From NCBI RefSeq assembly GCF_000348925.1, contig NZ_AODQ01000001.1, positions 54,811 to 118,810 on the forward strand: DNA of 64,000 nucleotides, read 5' to 3'. This stretch comes from Cesiribacter andamanensis AMV16 (GTDB lineage Bacteria > Bacteroidota > Bacteroidia > Cytophagales > Cyclobacteriaceae). Below are positions 1 to 9,392 of this stretch, in pieces. Positions within the stretch are counted from its first letter, which is position 1, and every line of letters begins with the position of its first letter. The notes beneath the pieces are model-generated. The model was not told where the DNA came from and made no database searches. It saw only the letters and a list, made by a program, of their open reading frames with translations. The position numbers were made by a program, and so were the translations under genes.

Positions 1-2408
1 TCAATGAAGTACTGCTGCATGTCGCCCATCAGGCGCAGCGAGAACTCCGTGGAGAAGATACAGGTATTCTGCGCCTGGTCTTCCTTCAGGATATCGGCCT
101 GCACCGTACCCCGCACGGCGGCTACGGTTCTGGCTTTGATCTGCTGGTACACGTCCTGAGGGAGCACCATATCGCCGGTTACGCCCAGCAGCATCAGGCC
201 CAGGCCGTTGTTGCCTTCAGGCAGCTCGCCACGGTACTGTGGGCGGGCTACCCCCTTGTCCTTATAGATCGCCTCGATCTTCCGGTTCACTTCTTCCTCC
301 AGCCCGTTTTCCTTGATGTAGAGCTCGCATTGCTGGTCAATGGCGGCATTCATGAAGAAGCCGGTGAGCATGGCGGCCGGACCGTTGATGGTCATGGACA
401 CCGAGGTGGTGGGGTCGGCCAGGTTAAAGCCGCTGTAGAGCTTCTTGGCATCGTCCAGGCAGCAGATGCTAACGCCCGAGTTGCCGATCTTGCCCCAGAT
501 GTCGGGCCGGCGGTCGGGGTCGTTGCCATAGAGGGTCACCGAATCGAAGGCGGTAGAGAGGCGTGCGGCAGGCATGCCCTTGCTAACGTAGTGAAAGCGG
601 CGGTTGGTACGCTCCGGACCCCCTTCGCCGGCAAACATGCGGGTAGGGTCTTCTCCCTGGCGCTTAAAGGGGAATACGCCGGCCGTATAGGGGTACTCGC
701 CGGGCACCCCTTCCTGCAGGTTCCAGCGCAGGATATCGCCCCATGCCCCATAGCGCGGCAGCGAGATCTTGGGCACCTTGGTGTGCGACAGGGTCTCGTG
801 GTAGGTTTTTACCTTGATGTCCTTGCCCCGCACCTGGTACACAAATTCATCCTGGCGGTAGCGCTGCGCTTTTTCTGGCCATTCCTGGATGATCTTCCAG
901 TTCTTGGGGTCCAGCTCCAGCTTTACGCGCTCAAATTCTTCCTGCAGCCCTTTTAGCAGGCGGTCCTTATCCTCCAGGCGGCTGTTCTTAAGGCTGTCCA
1001 TGGCCTGCTGGATGCCAAAGAGGGTCTGGGCCACACCGGCCTGTTGCTCTACCCACTGGTCATACCCGCGGTTGTTTTCGGAGATCTCGCTCAGATAGCG
1101 GGTACGGGCAGGGGGGATAATGAACACCTTCTCGCTCATCTCGTCGGTGATCTCGAAGGAGGAGCGCAGCGCCTCGGCACCGGTGCGCTCCACGATCTTG
1201 TCCATCACGGCCTTGTAAAGCTTGTTCATGCCCGGATCGTTGAACTGCGAGGCAATGGTTCCCCAAACCGGCAGCTGCTCGTCAGGGGTTTCCCAGAGGT
1301 TGTGGTTACGCTTGTACTGTTTCTTTACATCGCGCAGGGCATCCTGGGCGCCACGCTTGTCAAATTTATTCAGGGCAATGAGGTCGGCAAAGTCCAGCAT
1401 GTCGATCTTCTCCAGCTGGGTGGCAGCACCATACTCGGGCGTCATCACATAGAGGCTTACATCGCTGTGCTCGGTAATTTCGGTATCGGACTGGCCAATG
1501 CCGGAGGTTTCCAGGATGATGAGGTCAAAATCGGCCGCCTTTACAATATCAATGGCATCCTGCACATACTTGCTCAGAGCCAGGTTGCTCTGGCGAGTGG
1601 CCAGGGAGCGCATGTATACCCGTTCGTTGGAGATGGCATTCATACGGATGCGGTCGCCCAGCAGCGCGCCTCCTGTTTTGCGTTTGGAGGGGTCTACCGA
1701 GATGATAGCCATGCGCTTGTCGGGAAAATCCAGCAGAAAGCGGCGCACCAGCTCATCCACCAGCGAGCTTTTGCCCGCCCCCCCGGTACCGGTAATGCCC
1801 AGCACGGGGGTTGGTTTTACCTGGGCACTGGTATCCTGCTTCAGCTGCTGGCGGATGCTGGCAAACTGCTCAGGGAAGTTTTCGGCCGCGGAGATCAGGC
1901 GGGCAATGTCTTTGGGTTTCTTGCTTTTCAGGTGCGCCACCTCGCCGTTGAGGTTCTGGCCGGTGGGAAAGTCGCACTGCTGCACCATGTCGTTGATCAT
2001 GCCCTGCAGGCCCATGGCCCGGCCGTCGTCGGGCGAATAGATGCGGGTAATCCCATACGCATGCAGCTCATCGATCTCGGTGGGCAGGATGGTGCCCCCG
2101 CCGCCGCCAAAAATGCGGATATGGCCGGCCCCGCGCTCCTTCAACAGATCAAAAATGTATTTAAAGAACTCTACGTGCCCCCCCTGGTAGGAGGTAATGG
2201 CAATGGCCTGGGCATCTTCCTGAATGGCGGTTTCCACAATTTCCTGGGCCGATCGGTTATGGCCCAGGTGAATCACCTCACAGCCGGTGGCCTGAATAAT
2301 GCGGCGCATGATGTTGATGGCGGCATCGTGCCCGTCGAAGAGGCTGGCGGCCGTAACAATGCGGATGTGGTGCTGGGGTTTATAGGGGGCAAGCGTAGTG
2401 CTGGACAT
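1..2408 (-). CDS. icmF: Fused isobutyryl-CoA mutase IcmF (3' end beyond window)
   Basis: Adenosylcobalamin-dependent acyl-CoA mutase with its own G-protein chaperone; it interconverts isobutyryl-CoA and n-butyryl-CoA (or related acyl-CoAs) in the cytoplasm. Translation of the minus strand from the ATG at 2408 stays open to the window edge (about 802 residues; full IcmF proteins are near 1,100). Domains in order: N-terminal B12-binding domain with the base-off motif DGHD (His27 would ligate cobalt), a MeaB-like GTPase with P-loop GTGGAGKSS near residue 207 and NKFDKRG, then the start of the mutase (alpha) domain with [14 protein letters not shown] and a [16 protein letters not shown] stretch. 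This order (B12, GTPase, mutase) separates IcmF from ordinary methylmalonyl-CoA mutase. The last ~300 residues are off the window. No cobalamin riboswitch is recognisable upstream. A small patatin is divergent across a 182-bp gap. Confidence 0.93.
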   Translation of the reverse strand, partial: MSSTTLAPYKPQHHIRIVTAASLFDGHDAAINIMRRIIQATGCEVIHLGHNRSAQEIVETAIQEDAQAIAITSYQGGHVEFFKYIFDLLKERGAGHIRIFGGGGGTILPTEIDELHAYGITRIYSPDDGRAMGLQGMINDMVQQCDFPTGQNLNGEVAHLKSKKPKDIARLISAAENFPEQFASIRQQLKQDTSAQVKPTPVLGITGTGGAGKSSLVDELVRRFLLDFPDKRMAIISVDPSKRKTGGALLGDRIRMNAISNERVYMRSLATRQSNLALSKYVQDAIDIVKAADFDLIILETSGIGQSDTEITEHSDVSLYVMTPEYGAATQLEKIDMLDFADLIALNKFDKRGAQDALRDVKKQYKRNHNLWETPDEQLPVWGTIASQFNDPGMNKLYKAVMDKIVERTGAEALRSSFEITDEMSEKVFIIPPARTRYLSEISENNRGYDQWVEQQAGVAQTLFGIQQAMDSLKNSRLEDKDRLLKGLQEEFERVKLELDPKNWKIIQEWPEKAQRYRQDEFVYQVRGKDIKVKTYHETLSHTKVPKISLPRYGAWGDILRWNLQEGVPGEYPYTAGVFPFKRQGEDPTRMFAGEGGPERTNRRFHYVSKGMPAARLSTAFDSVTLYGNDPDRRPDIWGKIGNSGVSICCLDDAKKLYSGFNLADPTTSVSMTINGPAAMLTGFFMNAAIDQQCELYIKENGLEEEVNRKIEAIYKDKGVARPQYRGELPEGNNGLGLMLLGVTGDMVLPQDVYQQIKARTVAAVRGTVQADILKEDQAQNTCIFSTEFSLRLMGDMQQYFI

Positions 2409-2590
2409 GCTGGAAAAGTTAAACGTTTGACAATGAACCTGTTCCCTTTATGAACGCAGCAAAGCGGGGACTGGGTTCAGCTACAATCGATTGCGAAATT
2501 ACGGATTATGGGGATTATATGCTAACAGACGTTAGGGGCTTTAGCAACTATCCCTCATAGGGACCGTTTGGATTCAGAGAAACACGCACT

Positions 2591-3394
2591 ATGGAGCTGG
2601 CAAATCAAGCAAAAAACACCCCCTATGGCACTGGTCTTGTTCTATCGGGCGGGGCCTACAGGGGCATGGGGCAGGTAGGGGCGCTTAAGGCGCTGAAAGA
2701 ACGAGGCGTAGAACCGGATATCCTCTGCGGAACATCCTCCGGAGCCATCAATGCCGTGCTCTATGCCAGCGGCTACAGTCCGGAAGAAATGCGGGATATC
2801 TGGTACAAGGAGCCTTTCGGGAAGGTGCTAAACCTGCACCTGCCCCGCTTTGGCCTGCTCAAGCACAGCAAGATCGGAGAACTGATTGCACCCTACCTGC
2901 GCCACCAGCGGCTTGAAGAACTGCCCATTCCCGTTTACCTGACCAGCACCTGCCTGAACGATGGCGAGCAAAAGGTTTTTACCGAAGGGGATCTGCTGCA
3001 ACTGCTGCAGGCGGCCTGTGCCGTTCCGCTGGTGTTTGAGCCCGTGGAGATCGAGGGGAGGCAGTACATCGATGGGGGTGTGGTGAGCAACCTGCCCGCA
3101 GAGCCCCTGCGGCCGCTCTGCCAGCACCTGATCGGCATTTCGGTAAACCCCATTCCCTTCAAAGAAAAGCTGAACGGGATTACCGATACGCTATACCGCA
3201 CCATCTGGATAGGGCTGGAAGGAAGTGTAAAAAAGACCAGCCAGCTCTGCGACTGGCTCATTGCCCCCACTGAAATGGGCGAGCGGGGATTTATGGAACG
3301 CTCAGCCCTGGAGCTCTTTTTCCAGTCCGGCTACGACTTTACCAGCCGGTTTCTGGAAGAGAAGGGGGTGATGCTAACACGTAGACAGAAATAG
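2591..3394 (+). CDS. Patatin-like phospholipase, short cytoplasmic form
   Basis: Predicted serine acyl hydrolase of the patatin family (lipid or lysophospholipid deacylation), 267 residues. All signature elements are visible: a glycine-rich oxyanion loop (LSGGAYRGMGQVG) near residue 18, the nucleophile elbow GTSSG near residue 47, and the second member of the Ser-Asp dyad in DGG (DGGVVSN) near residue 160. No signal peptide or membrane segment is evident, so a cytoplasmic or peripheral location is likely. It is divergent from icmF. The substrate cannot be deduced. Confidence 0.9.
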   Translation: MELANQAKNTPYGTGLVLSGGAYRGMGQVGALKALKERGVEPDILCGTSSGAINAVLYASGYSPEEMRDIWYKEPFGKVLNLHLPRFGLLKHSKIGELIAPYLRHQRLEELPIPVYLTSTCLNDGEQKVFTEGDLLQLLQAACAVPLVFEPVEIEGRQYIDGGVVSNLPAEPLRPLCQHLIGISVNPIPFKEKLNGITDTLYRTIWIGLEGSVKKTSQLCDWLIAPTEMGERGFMERSALELFFQSGYDFTSRFLEEKGVMLTRRQK

Positions 3395-3527
3395 CGGACT
3401 GATCCCGGGACTTTCTAAGCAGCGATGGTGCATATGCATGAAGGAAACATGGGCCAAGCCGCGTGTAGTACAAATAAAATCATATAAAAACATGAATCAT
3501 CCCGAATTTTCTAGTGGGATAAATACT

Positions 3528-3563
3528 AAAAAAGGCCTCAGAATTCACTCTGAGGCCTTTTTT
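3528..3563 (+). terminator. Rho-independent terminator-like hairpin
   Basis: A run of A's then GGCCTCAGA, a six-base loop, TCTGAGGCC and a T6 run. It works in either orientation because of the flanking A and T tracts. It probably ends the patatin transcript, 134 bp after its stop, and may also stop the convergent lipoprotein transcript. Confidence 0.7.
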
Positions 3564-3576
3564 ATTAAAGTAGGCC

Positions 3577-3661
3577 GTCATTTCGACCAGCGGGAGAAAT
3601 CCTGGAAATTTACCAGTAAAGAGTTGTCTTATCCAAGATCTCTCCCGCTGGTCGAGATGAC
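3577..3661. repeat. REP-like inverted repeat
   Basis: Two 25-bp arms (3577-3601 and 3637-3661) in opposite orientation match at 23 of 25 positions; both differences allow G-U pairing in RNA. The arms start GTCATTTCGACCAGCGGG and are separated by 35 bp. Similar GTCATTTCGACC palindromes are, from memory, dispersed intergenic repeats in many Bacteroidota. Genome-wide copy number cannot be checked here. Confidence 0.6.
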
Positions 3662-3802
3662 AGCGTTCCCTTGAGTTTTTGGGCTAAAATACTTTAATAT
3701 GAGTATGTTTAAACCATTTAGAAAATTCAGGATGATTCATGTTTATACTTAAAGCCTACTCCCTACAGTTTGGGAAGGCTCACATGTATGTAAGCTGGCT
3801 AT

Positions 3803-4210
3803 CTATTGATTGCGTACCTGAAAAGTCTTATCCCAACTTGCCGTAAGCCCTTCATCATCGGTCGCCAGGAGTACAATCCGGTACGTTCCAGCAGGCGCAT
3901 TCGAGGGGATCTGGACACTGTAATCAATGGAATAGCTGGCCTGCCCCACCTGAATGGTCTCTCCCTGGCCGGTATCAAAACCATTGTAATAGATGCTGGT
4001 AACAATTGTTTCCACTTCTGAATTGTCGGTGACTGTTCCGGCAATCTGAACAGTCTGCCCCACTACAAAGCCTGCTTCTATCTGCGCATCCGTAGGACTG
4101 GTGATAGCAAAGACAGGAGGGGTGTTTGCCGGGGCATCGTCGTCCTTGCAGGCCAGAATCCCGAAAGAAAGACAAACGAAAAGAAATGATTTTCGAATAA
4201 TAGAGTTCAT
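3803..4210 (-). CDS. Lipoprotein with DUF4625-like Ig-fold domain
   Basis: Predicted 135-residue lipoprotein: basic N-terminus, hydrophobic stretch and a lipobox (GILAC, Cys21) followed by acidic KDDDAP. An acidic stretch after the Cys is typical of Bacteroidota lipoproteins exported to the cell surface. The mature part is one beta-rich domain with PVFAITSPTDAQIEAGFVVG and VTDNSEVE, which resembles the DUF4625 family. The next gene upstream (4392-5183) has the same domain plus a C-terminal extension, so the two look like related paralogues. Function unknown. A protein- or glycan-binding accessory role is only a guess. Confidence 0.8.
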   Translation of the reverse strand: MNSIIRKSFLFVCLSFGILACKDDDAPANTPPVFAITSPTDAQIEAGFVVGQTVQIAGTVTDNSEVETIVTSIYYNGFDTGQGETIQVGQASYSIDYSVQIPSNAPAGTYRIVLLATDDEGLTASWDKTFQVRNQ

Positions 4211-4335
4211 GATAAGGGGTTGAGATAAAAGTAGATTGAACGTTCAAAAAGTTTGTCTTTACTAGTAACGAAAAAATAGCATCAAACGGCGTAGTCAAAA
4301 AGTAAAAATTTTCATTTTTAAAAAGAGCTACTTGA

Positions 4336-4371
4336 CAAAAAAAACCCTCAGGGAGAAGCCTAAGGGTTTTG
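4336..4371 (-). terminator. Terminator of the 4392-5183 lipoprotein gene
   Basis: Read on the minus strand: AAAACCCT-T-AGG, a six-base loop (CTTCTC), CCT-G-AGGGTTTT, then a T8 tract. It lies 21 bp past the stop codon of the lipoprotein gene and separates it from the next lipoprotein gene. Confidence 0.8.
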
Positions 4372-4391
4372 TAGTTAATGTGCTACTGCGT

Positions 4392-5183
4392 TTAGTTGCC
4401 GCATGGATCAATGTTGCGCCAGTTCAAAACTTCGGCATCAATGGTTTGCATGCTGGCAGAATAGGTATAGGTGCGGTTGTCCAATTCTTCGCATTCAGCG
4501 CCTTTTTCAACAAATTTCCAGGCGTCAGCAGAATCGTCAGACAAGATGCGGAATTTGTACCCATTACCACCGGCAACAGATTCTTGTGTGATATCGAAGG
4601 TGCCGGTATACACGCCATCATTATCATCATCAGTTAGCTCCCACATACCCTCCTGGTCGGCGCCCCAACCGGTCATTTGGCCAACTACAAAAACTTTCGC
4701 GCCCTCAGGGGTGTTTTCGGGTACTGTCACACTAAAGGTAGTGTTGCCTTCCGCTGCAGCCCGAACATTAATGTTCCAGGTTTGCTCAAAGTCATTGCCC
4801 GAAAGGTCAGTGGCCCGCAGGGTCATCACATGGGTGCCGGCTGCGGCATCATTTGGAATGGTAATGGTTTCATTAAGGGTAGCCGTTGTACCATTAATCT
4901 GCGTGGCCGTCCAATTTTTGGTATACCAGGGGGTTGCAGCGGCTCCGGGAGCAGCTACGGTCAGGGAAACGCTTTGCAGGCCTCCATTGTCTGTTACAGT
5001 TCCGGCCACAGTATAGGAATCACCCGGATCAAAACCAGCTTCAAGTTGCGCAGTAGTAGGGCTTGTGAGCGTTGCCTCAGGATCTGAAACGTCAATGACA
5101 GGTCCTCCTTCGTCGTCTTTACAGGCTACTGAGGTAACGAGTAAAGCTGAAAGCAGTAAATACGAAAACTTTTTCAACAGCAT
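4392..5183 (-). CDS. SusE/SusF-like lipoprotein: Ig-fold plus starch-binding-type domain
   Basis: Predicted 263-residue lipoprotein (lipobox TSVAC, Cys21, then KDDEGG). Residues ~35-140 form a DUF4625-like Ig-fold domain with LTSPTTAQLEAGFDPG, paralogous to the neighbour at 3803-4210. Residues ~147-263 (FSVTVPENTPEGAKVFVVGQ, then a WELTDDDNDGVYTGTF strand and GNGYKFRI) resemble the CBM20/AMPK-like carbohydrate-binding fold found in SusE/SusF outer-membrane proteins. No SusC/SusD pair is nearby, so it is not in a recognisable polysaccharide-utilisation locus. Glycan binding at the cell surface is inferred from fold resemblance only. Confidence 0.75.
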   Translation of the reverse strand: MLLKKFSYLLLSALLVTSVACKDDEGGPVIDVSDPEATLTSPTTAQLEAGFDPGDSYTVAGTVTDNGGLQSVSLTVAAPGAAATPWYTKNWTATQINGTTATLNETITIPNDAAAGTHVMTLRATDLSGNDFEQTWNINVRAAAEGNTTFSVTVPENTPEGAKVFVVGQMTGWGADQEGMWELTDDDNDGVYTGTFDITQESVAGGNGYKFRILSDDSADAWKFVEKGAECEELDNRTYTYSASMQTIDAEVLNWRNIDPCGN

Positions 5184-5551
5184 AGATCTAAAAATTAGAG
5201 TTTAACAATGGTTAGTAAAAAATGATCTTACCCCTTAGTAACGAGCATAAAGAGAAAAACTCACGCAGGAATTGGAAGATTTTACACAAAAAATATTTAA
5301 CTATCTGTTAATCAATCAGTTATGTAAATTAAAAAATGCACTAAAAATTATTCTTGTAGGGAGGCCGTGCGGGAAATTAGACGGATTTGGCCTGGCGGAA
5401 CATATTTTCAGCCCTGTATACCCCTAACTTCTCCTGCGCTACAGGTCGCCTAACACAGATCCAGCGAGCGGAGCAGCTGTCTGCGCCATTCCATGGTGCA
5501 CTTGCCAGAGTGCCGGGAACCCCTTTGGGGACAGCCGCCGGCTAGTCCTGC
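5184..5551. other. Intergenic region, no gene seen
   Basis: An A+T-rich half next to the lipoprotein gene (5184-5360), probably its promoter region, and a more G+C-rich half that follows the membrane patatin stop. No RNA gene, clear promoter box or repeat was recognised. Confidence 0.5.
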
Positions 5552-7969
5552 CTAGCGGTTCACCAGGGGGCGGGTAGCGGGGGCTGCAGTGGCTACCTTG
5601 GGGGCAGGTAGGGTAGGGGGGTGAACCGGCAACTTGCTGGTAGAGGGGCTCTCCGGGCTGGCCGTTTCTGAGTCACTCTTGGTCAGCAGCCGTACAGGTT
5701 CTTTCTGCTGCAGAAGCCGCTGGAGCAACTGTAGGGCCTGCTGATTGTCGGGCAGGTAGATGTTGTCCAGAATGTTACGCTTTTCTTTGGTGGTGAGGCG
5801 CCAGTTGAGGGAGGCCCGCTCTATTTCTTCTTCTTTAAGCTGGTTAGGAGTCTCACCATCGGCAAACATGGTGCGGGGCTTATACTGCAGGTCTACCCGG
5901 TGCAGGGGTACCTCCAGCCAGCTGCGGCTCATCTCCAGCTGGTTGTCATTGTCAATATCCTGCAGGTAGGTCCAGTTCTTGTAAATGTTGTTCAGAGGGG
6001 TAAAGAACTTTTGCAGCAGGCTGGGGGCTATGGCCACTTCAATCTCTTTTTCCTTTTCGGAGTCGCGAATGCAGACCACCACTACCCCGGCGGTATGCTC
6101 GCCAATCCAGTCCCGGAATACATACAGAAAACGAACCCCATCTTCAATGCCAAAGTTATCGGCAATGCCGCTATCCATGGTCTCCAGGGCCGGCTCGCTG
6201 GGCAGTATCTGGTTGGGGGTAATGTAGGGAAAGGTAGCGCTCATGCGCAGGGCGCTGATAAAGCGCAGGCTGTCGGCCCCATGCCCGGCAAACAGACGGC
6301 GAAAATCCACCCCCTTTACCTTTGATTCGGCCCGCACCACACTGTCCAGCCCGCTACCGCTCATGTAGGCCATGGACTGGGGGGAGATAAAGAGCTTGCG
6401 GCCATCGTTGGTGATGTTGGGGGCGATCAGCATCATGGGGATGAGCCCCTCGGCTTCGGGCTGCCGGTAGGCGGCCAGGGGTTTGTCCAGAAAACCCTGG
6501 GTGTTGCGGTTGAGCTGCTGCTCAAAGGCATGGCCTCGATCGCGCTGGTAGCGGTGCCCGCCCCACTCAAAACTGCCGGTTTTGATGAAGAGATCATTCA
6601 CCAGCAGGCTAAAGATAATGGGGTTAAGATTGTCACGGCTGATGCGGTCCAGGTACTCGGCTGACCAGGGGTCAACCGGCTGCTGCTGGTACTGGCGCAG
6701 CACCAGCTCCCGGTAATAGGCAGCGCCCACCATACCGCCAGAGGCGCCGGTAATAAGGGTGGCATGGCGCATCAGACCACCGCTGGTAAGGCTATCGGCC
6801 GTTTGCAGGGCTCGCATGGTCCAGAGGGCTGAGCGCTGCCCTCCGCCGCTGGTACATATCAGCACCAGCCGGGGTTTTTCATTGAGGGGAAATTTGTTTC
6901 GCCAGTTGGTGAGAATGGCCAGGGTGGCTTCTTTGTCCTCTTGCTGCAGCTGAAGGCTGCTGAGGCTGTCAAGCACCTGCAGGTTGTAGGCCACAGGCGC
7001 CTTGCCGTAATCCAGGCCAAAGGCTTCGCTGGGATTCTGAAAATGAGCGTAGCGGGAGGTGGTGTTCAGCACCAGAAAGGCTACAATCACTACGGTAAAG
7101 GTCCAGCTGCGCAGCCAGAAGCTCAGGGCACCGGCCACCATCAGCACCACGGTTAGCAGCAGTACGGCACTGGCGGCTGCCGGTAGCTGCAGGGTAGGAT
7201 AGTCCCTGAAAAAGCCAATGCCCAGGATCAGCAGCAGGAGTATCAGCTCCAGGATTACCGAGTTAAGGTGGTTCTGGTCAAATACCCGCAAAATGGCTTC
7301 CTTATCGTAATAGCGGTAGTTGGGCGGTACCTGGCGGGGGCGCAGGTTCAGGTCAAGGTACCAGCTGATGCTGCTGCGCTTGGTTTTGGCTACCTGCAGC
7401 CGCTTGGCCATGTTTACCCGGCTGATGCGGATGCGCCGCAGTTTATGGTCTACCTTTTCGGCAAAAAGCAGGAAAATATCTTTGTTGGTAAAGCGAAAGT
7501 AGAGGAAAAAAGCTACCAGGATAGCCCCATAGCCACTGAGCAGGCCTGCAAGGTAGAGTACAATACGGGTGGGGGTAATGTACTCATAGTCCAGCTGAAA
7601 GCGCACTATGCACACCATATAGGTGATCAGGAACAGGATGGGGATGAGGCAGTTATTAACGCAAAACTTGCCAAAGGGGCGGCTCAGGGTGCCCAGAAAG
7701 GAAAAGCGGGGACCATCCAGAATATAGGAGGTAATGTGGTAGGCCATGCTGAAGGCACCAAGGGCCAGGCCGATGATAAAAAAGCTGCTAAAACTCACCC
7801 GGCCCTGGTACTCCGGATCTAAAAACAGAAAGGGAATGCCCAGCACCCGCCCAAAGGATTGGAAGATAATGGCAAACAGCACGCCCCAGAGCAGCAGCAA
7901 GATCTGGTTTTTCCGGATGTGGTGGATCAGGAGCTGCAGGGGTAAGGACTGGTAAAGTTGCCGTAGCAT
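5552..7969 (-). CDS. Membrane-anchored patatin-like phospholipase
   Basis: 805-residue protein with a multi-pass N-terminal part and a patatin domain. Hydrophobic segments are visible near residues 24-42, 63-82, 105-122, 135-158 and, after a soluble loop, two or three more near 235-310. The catalytic half has the oxyanion loop CTSGGGQRSALW, the nucleophile motif GASGG near residue 405, and DSG (DSGIADNFG) near residue 600. This suggests a lipid hydrolase held at the inner membrane. The C-terminal ~60 residues are Pro/Ala-rich and low-complexity. The gene is single, with the palindrome at 8156-8199 upstream. Substrate unknown. Confidence 0.85.
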   Translation of the reverse strand: MLRQLYQSLPLQLLIHHIRKNQILLLLWGVLFAIIFQSFGRVLGIPFLFLDPEYQGRVSFSSFFIIGLALGAFSMAYHITSYILDGPRFSFLGTLSRPFGKFCVNNCLIPILFLITYMVCIVRFQLDYEYITPTRIVLYLAGLLSGYGAILVAFFLYFRFTNKDIFLLFAEKVDHKLRRIRISRVNMAKRLQVAKTKRSSISWYLDLNLRPRQVPPNYRYYDKEAILRVFDQNHLNSVILELILLLLILGIGFFRDYPTLQLPAAASAVLLLTVVLMVAGALSFWLRSWTFTVVIVAFLVLNTTSRYAHFQNPSEAFGLDYGKAPVAYNLQVLDSLSSLQLQQEDKEATLAILTNWRNKFPLNEKPRLVLICTSGGGQRSALWTMRALQTADSLTSGGLMRHATLITGASGGMVGAAYYRELVLRQYQQQPVDPWSAEYLDRISRDNLNPIIFSLLVNDLFIKTGSFEWGGHRYQRDRGHAFEQQLNRNTQGFLDKPLAAYRQPEAEGLIPMMLIAPNITNDGRKLFISPQSMAYMSGSGLDSVVRAESKVKGVDFRRLFAGHGADSLRFISALRMSATFPYITPNQILPSEPALETMDSGIADNFGIEDGVRFLYVFRDWIGEHTAGVVVVCIRDSEKEKEIEVAIAPSLLQKFFTPLNNIYKNWTYLQDIDNDNQLEMSRSWLEVPLHRVDLQYKPRTMFADGETPNQLKEEEIERASLNWRLTTKEKRNILDNIYLPDNQQALQLLQRLLQQKEPVRLLTKSDSETASPESPSTSKLPVHPPTLPAPKVATAAPATRPLVNR

Positions 7970-8155
7970 AAGCCTAGTGGTTGCGCGGGGTGTCTTACAG
8001 GAGCACCCTGTCCGGGGAGAGCATAAGAAGGGGCAGGCAGCGGTCAGGCAGAACTATCTTCTTCTTACTTCTTTGTACTTAAAACGTAGCGAGAATGTTG
8101 CGGGTTCCGTATCCGGACCGTTAGTTTTTTAACCCTTTTGTTGCAGACCCCCTTA

Positions 8156-8199
8156 CTTCTTCCATAGCGAGGGAATTAATTCCCTCGCTATGGAAGAAG
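8156..8199. repeat. 44-bp perfect palindrome
   Basis: Every base from 8156 to 8177 pairs with 8178 to 8199, with no central spacer (centre GGGAATT/AATTCCC). It lies 44 bp past the stop of the rRNA methyltransferase gene and about 190 bp upstream of the membrane patatin start. No T tract follows on either strand, so it is not a standard terminator. Confidence 0.95.
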
Positions 8200-8243
8200 A
8201 ATAGAAGAAGGGCAGGGGAGGTTGTCAGAATCAGCCCCCTACT

Positions 8244-9392
8244 TCACTGCCCCCTTTTGGTGCCGGCATACAGCTCATACTCCAGCAGGCGGCCCTCCTG
8301 CTGGGCCAGTGGCACAGGAATTTTACGGCTGGTGCGCAGGCCTATGTGTTTGCCCAGGGCAGGGTTGCCCGCTACGATGTAGCCCCAGTAGCCCCCGCAT
8401 CGGCTCTTAAAGAAATCGCCAATCTGTTTATATACCCCTTCCAGCTCGGTGCTTTCGCCCAGCCGCTCGCCCCACTCGGGGTTCAGGATCACCACACCCC
8501 CTTGTTCTTCCGGCAGGGGGGTATCGGCAAAATCACATACCTCAAAACGGATGTGGTCGACCATGCCGGCTTCTTCGGCATTGCGGCGGGCGTTGGTTAC
8601 GGCCCTGAAGTCCCGGTCGGTGGCCATGATCTGCAGGCGCGGCTGTTGCATTTCGGCGCGGGCCTTGGCTTTCATCTCGGCCCACAGGCTGCTGTCGTAG
8701 CCGCGCAGGTGCATAAAGCCAAAATTTTCCCGAAACAGGCCGGGAGGGGTATTGGTGGCCAGCAGGGCTGCTTCTATGGCCAGCGTACCGCTGCCGCACA
8801 TGGGGTTTACAAAGGGCTTGTCATACTGCCAGCGGGTTTGCTGCACAATACCGGCGGCAATGGTTTCCATCAGGGGGGCCTTGCCCGGCCTGAAGCGGTA
8901 GCCATGCTTGGAGATGGTTTCGCCGCTGGTATCTACATACAGGCTCACCCCCTCATCGTACCAGTACAGGAAAAGCACCACCTGGTCTTTTTCCTTGCCG
9001 CTATCGGGCCGGCGCTGGTAGAGGGCCTGCATGCGGTCGGCAATGGCATCCTTTAAGCGCAGGCTGGCAAAGCGCCAGTCGCGGATGGTCTCGTTGCGCA
9101 CAAAGGCATCGATGCTAAAATAACTGTCTACGCGCATCCATTTTTCCCAGGGCAGTTCCCGGGCCTGTTTGTACAGCTCATCGGCGGTGCGGGCAGTAAA
9201 GCGGCCCACCTCCAGCAGTACACTATGGGCGGTGCGCAGTTGCAGGTTCAGCCACATGCAGTCGTCCAGCTCGCCCCGGGTCTGTACGCCGGCCGTGGTT
9301 TGCTGCACAATGGGGTAGTCCATCAGGCGCAGCTCGGCCGCTACCCAGTCGGCAGTACCCGGCGCACAGCGGATGGTAATGGTTTGCTTCAT
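8244..9392 (-). CDS. THUMP-domain 23S rRNA guanine-N2 methyltransferase (RlmL-like)
   Basis: Predicted AdoMet-dependent methyltransferase of the RlmL/YpsC group, which methylates a guanine in 23S rRNA. It has an N-terminal THUMP RNA-binding region (residues ~45-155) and a Rossmann methyltransferase domain with NPMCGSGTLAIEAALLA near residue 195 and a catalytic NPEWGERLG motif near residue 300 (NPPY/NPPYGER in homologues). I chose the ATG at 9392 (MKQTITIRC) because family members begin at this strand. The open frame extends upstream to 9467, but those 25 residues look unlike the family. At 382 residues it matches the short form without the RlmK half. Confidence 0.88.
   Translation of the reverse strand: MKQTITIRCAPGTADWVAAELRLMDYPIVQQTTAGVQTRGELDDCMWLNLQLRTAHSVLLEVGRFTARTADELYKQARELPWEKWMRVDSYFSIDAFVRNETIRDWRFASLRLKDAIADRMQALYQRRPDSGKEKDQVVLFLYWYDEGVSLYVDTSGETISKHGYRFRPGKAPLMETIAAGIVQQTRWQYDKPFVNPMCGSGTLAIEAALLATNTPPGLFRENFGFMHLRGYDSSLWAEMKAKARAEMQQPRLQIMATDRDFRAVTNARRNAEEAGMVDHIRFEVCDFADTPLPEEQGGVVILNPEWGERLGESTELEGVYKQIGDFFKSRCGGYWGYIVAGNPALGKHIGLRTSRKIPVPLAQQEGRLLEYELYAGTKRGQ

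Larger units (their letters stand above)
3488..3744. repeat. Nested inverted-repeat element (MITE-like), 257 bp
   Basis: The gap between the patatin gene and the first lipoprotein gene (3395-3802) has no credible gene but is bounded by a long inverted repeat. The left arm 3488-3513 and the reverse complement of the right arm 3719-3744 agree at 25 of 26 positions, and a looser similarity (TGG..TAAA..TACT) continues inward. Inside lie a terminator-like hairpin (3528-3563) and a second 25-bp inverted repeat (3577-3661). Terminal inverted repeats around a short non-coding core resemble a miniature inverted-repeat element. No target-site duplication was established and copy number is unknown. Confidence 0.5.

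Noticed and set aside
1044..2453. Long open frame on the plus strand opposite icmF
   Set aside because: It is antisense to a strongly conserved multi-domain gene, and its translation shows no family motif. Long antisense frames arise from codon bias here.
2409..2590. Cobalamin riboswitch upstream of icmF
   Set aside because: No B12-box-like sequence or riboswitch architecture was recognisable in the 182-bp gap.
3438..3674. Small ORF across the nested repeat
   Set aside because: It runs through the terminator and both inverted-repeat arms and has no family motif.
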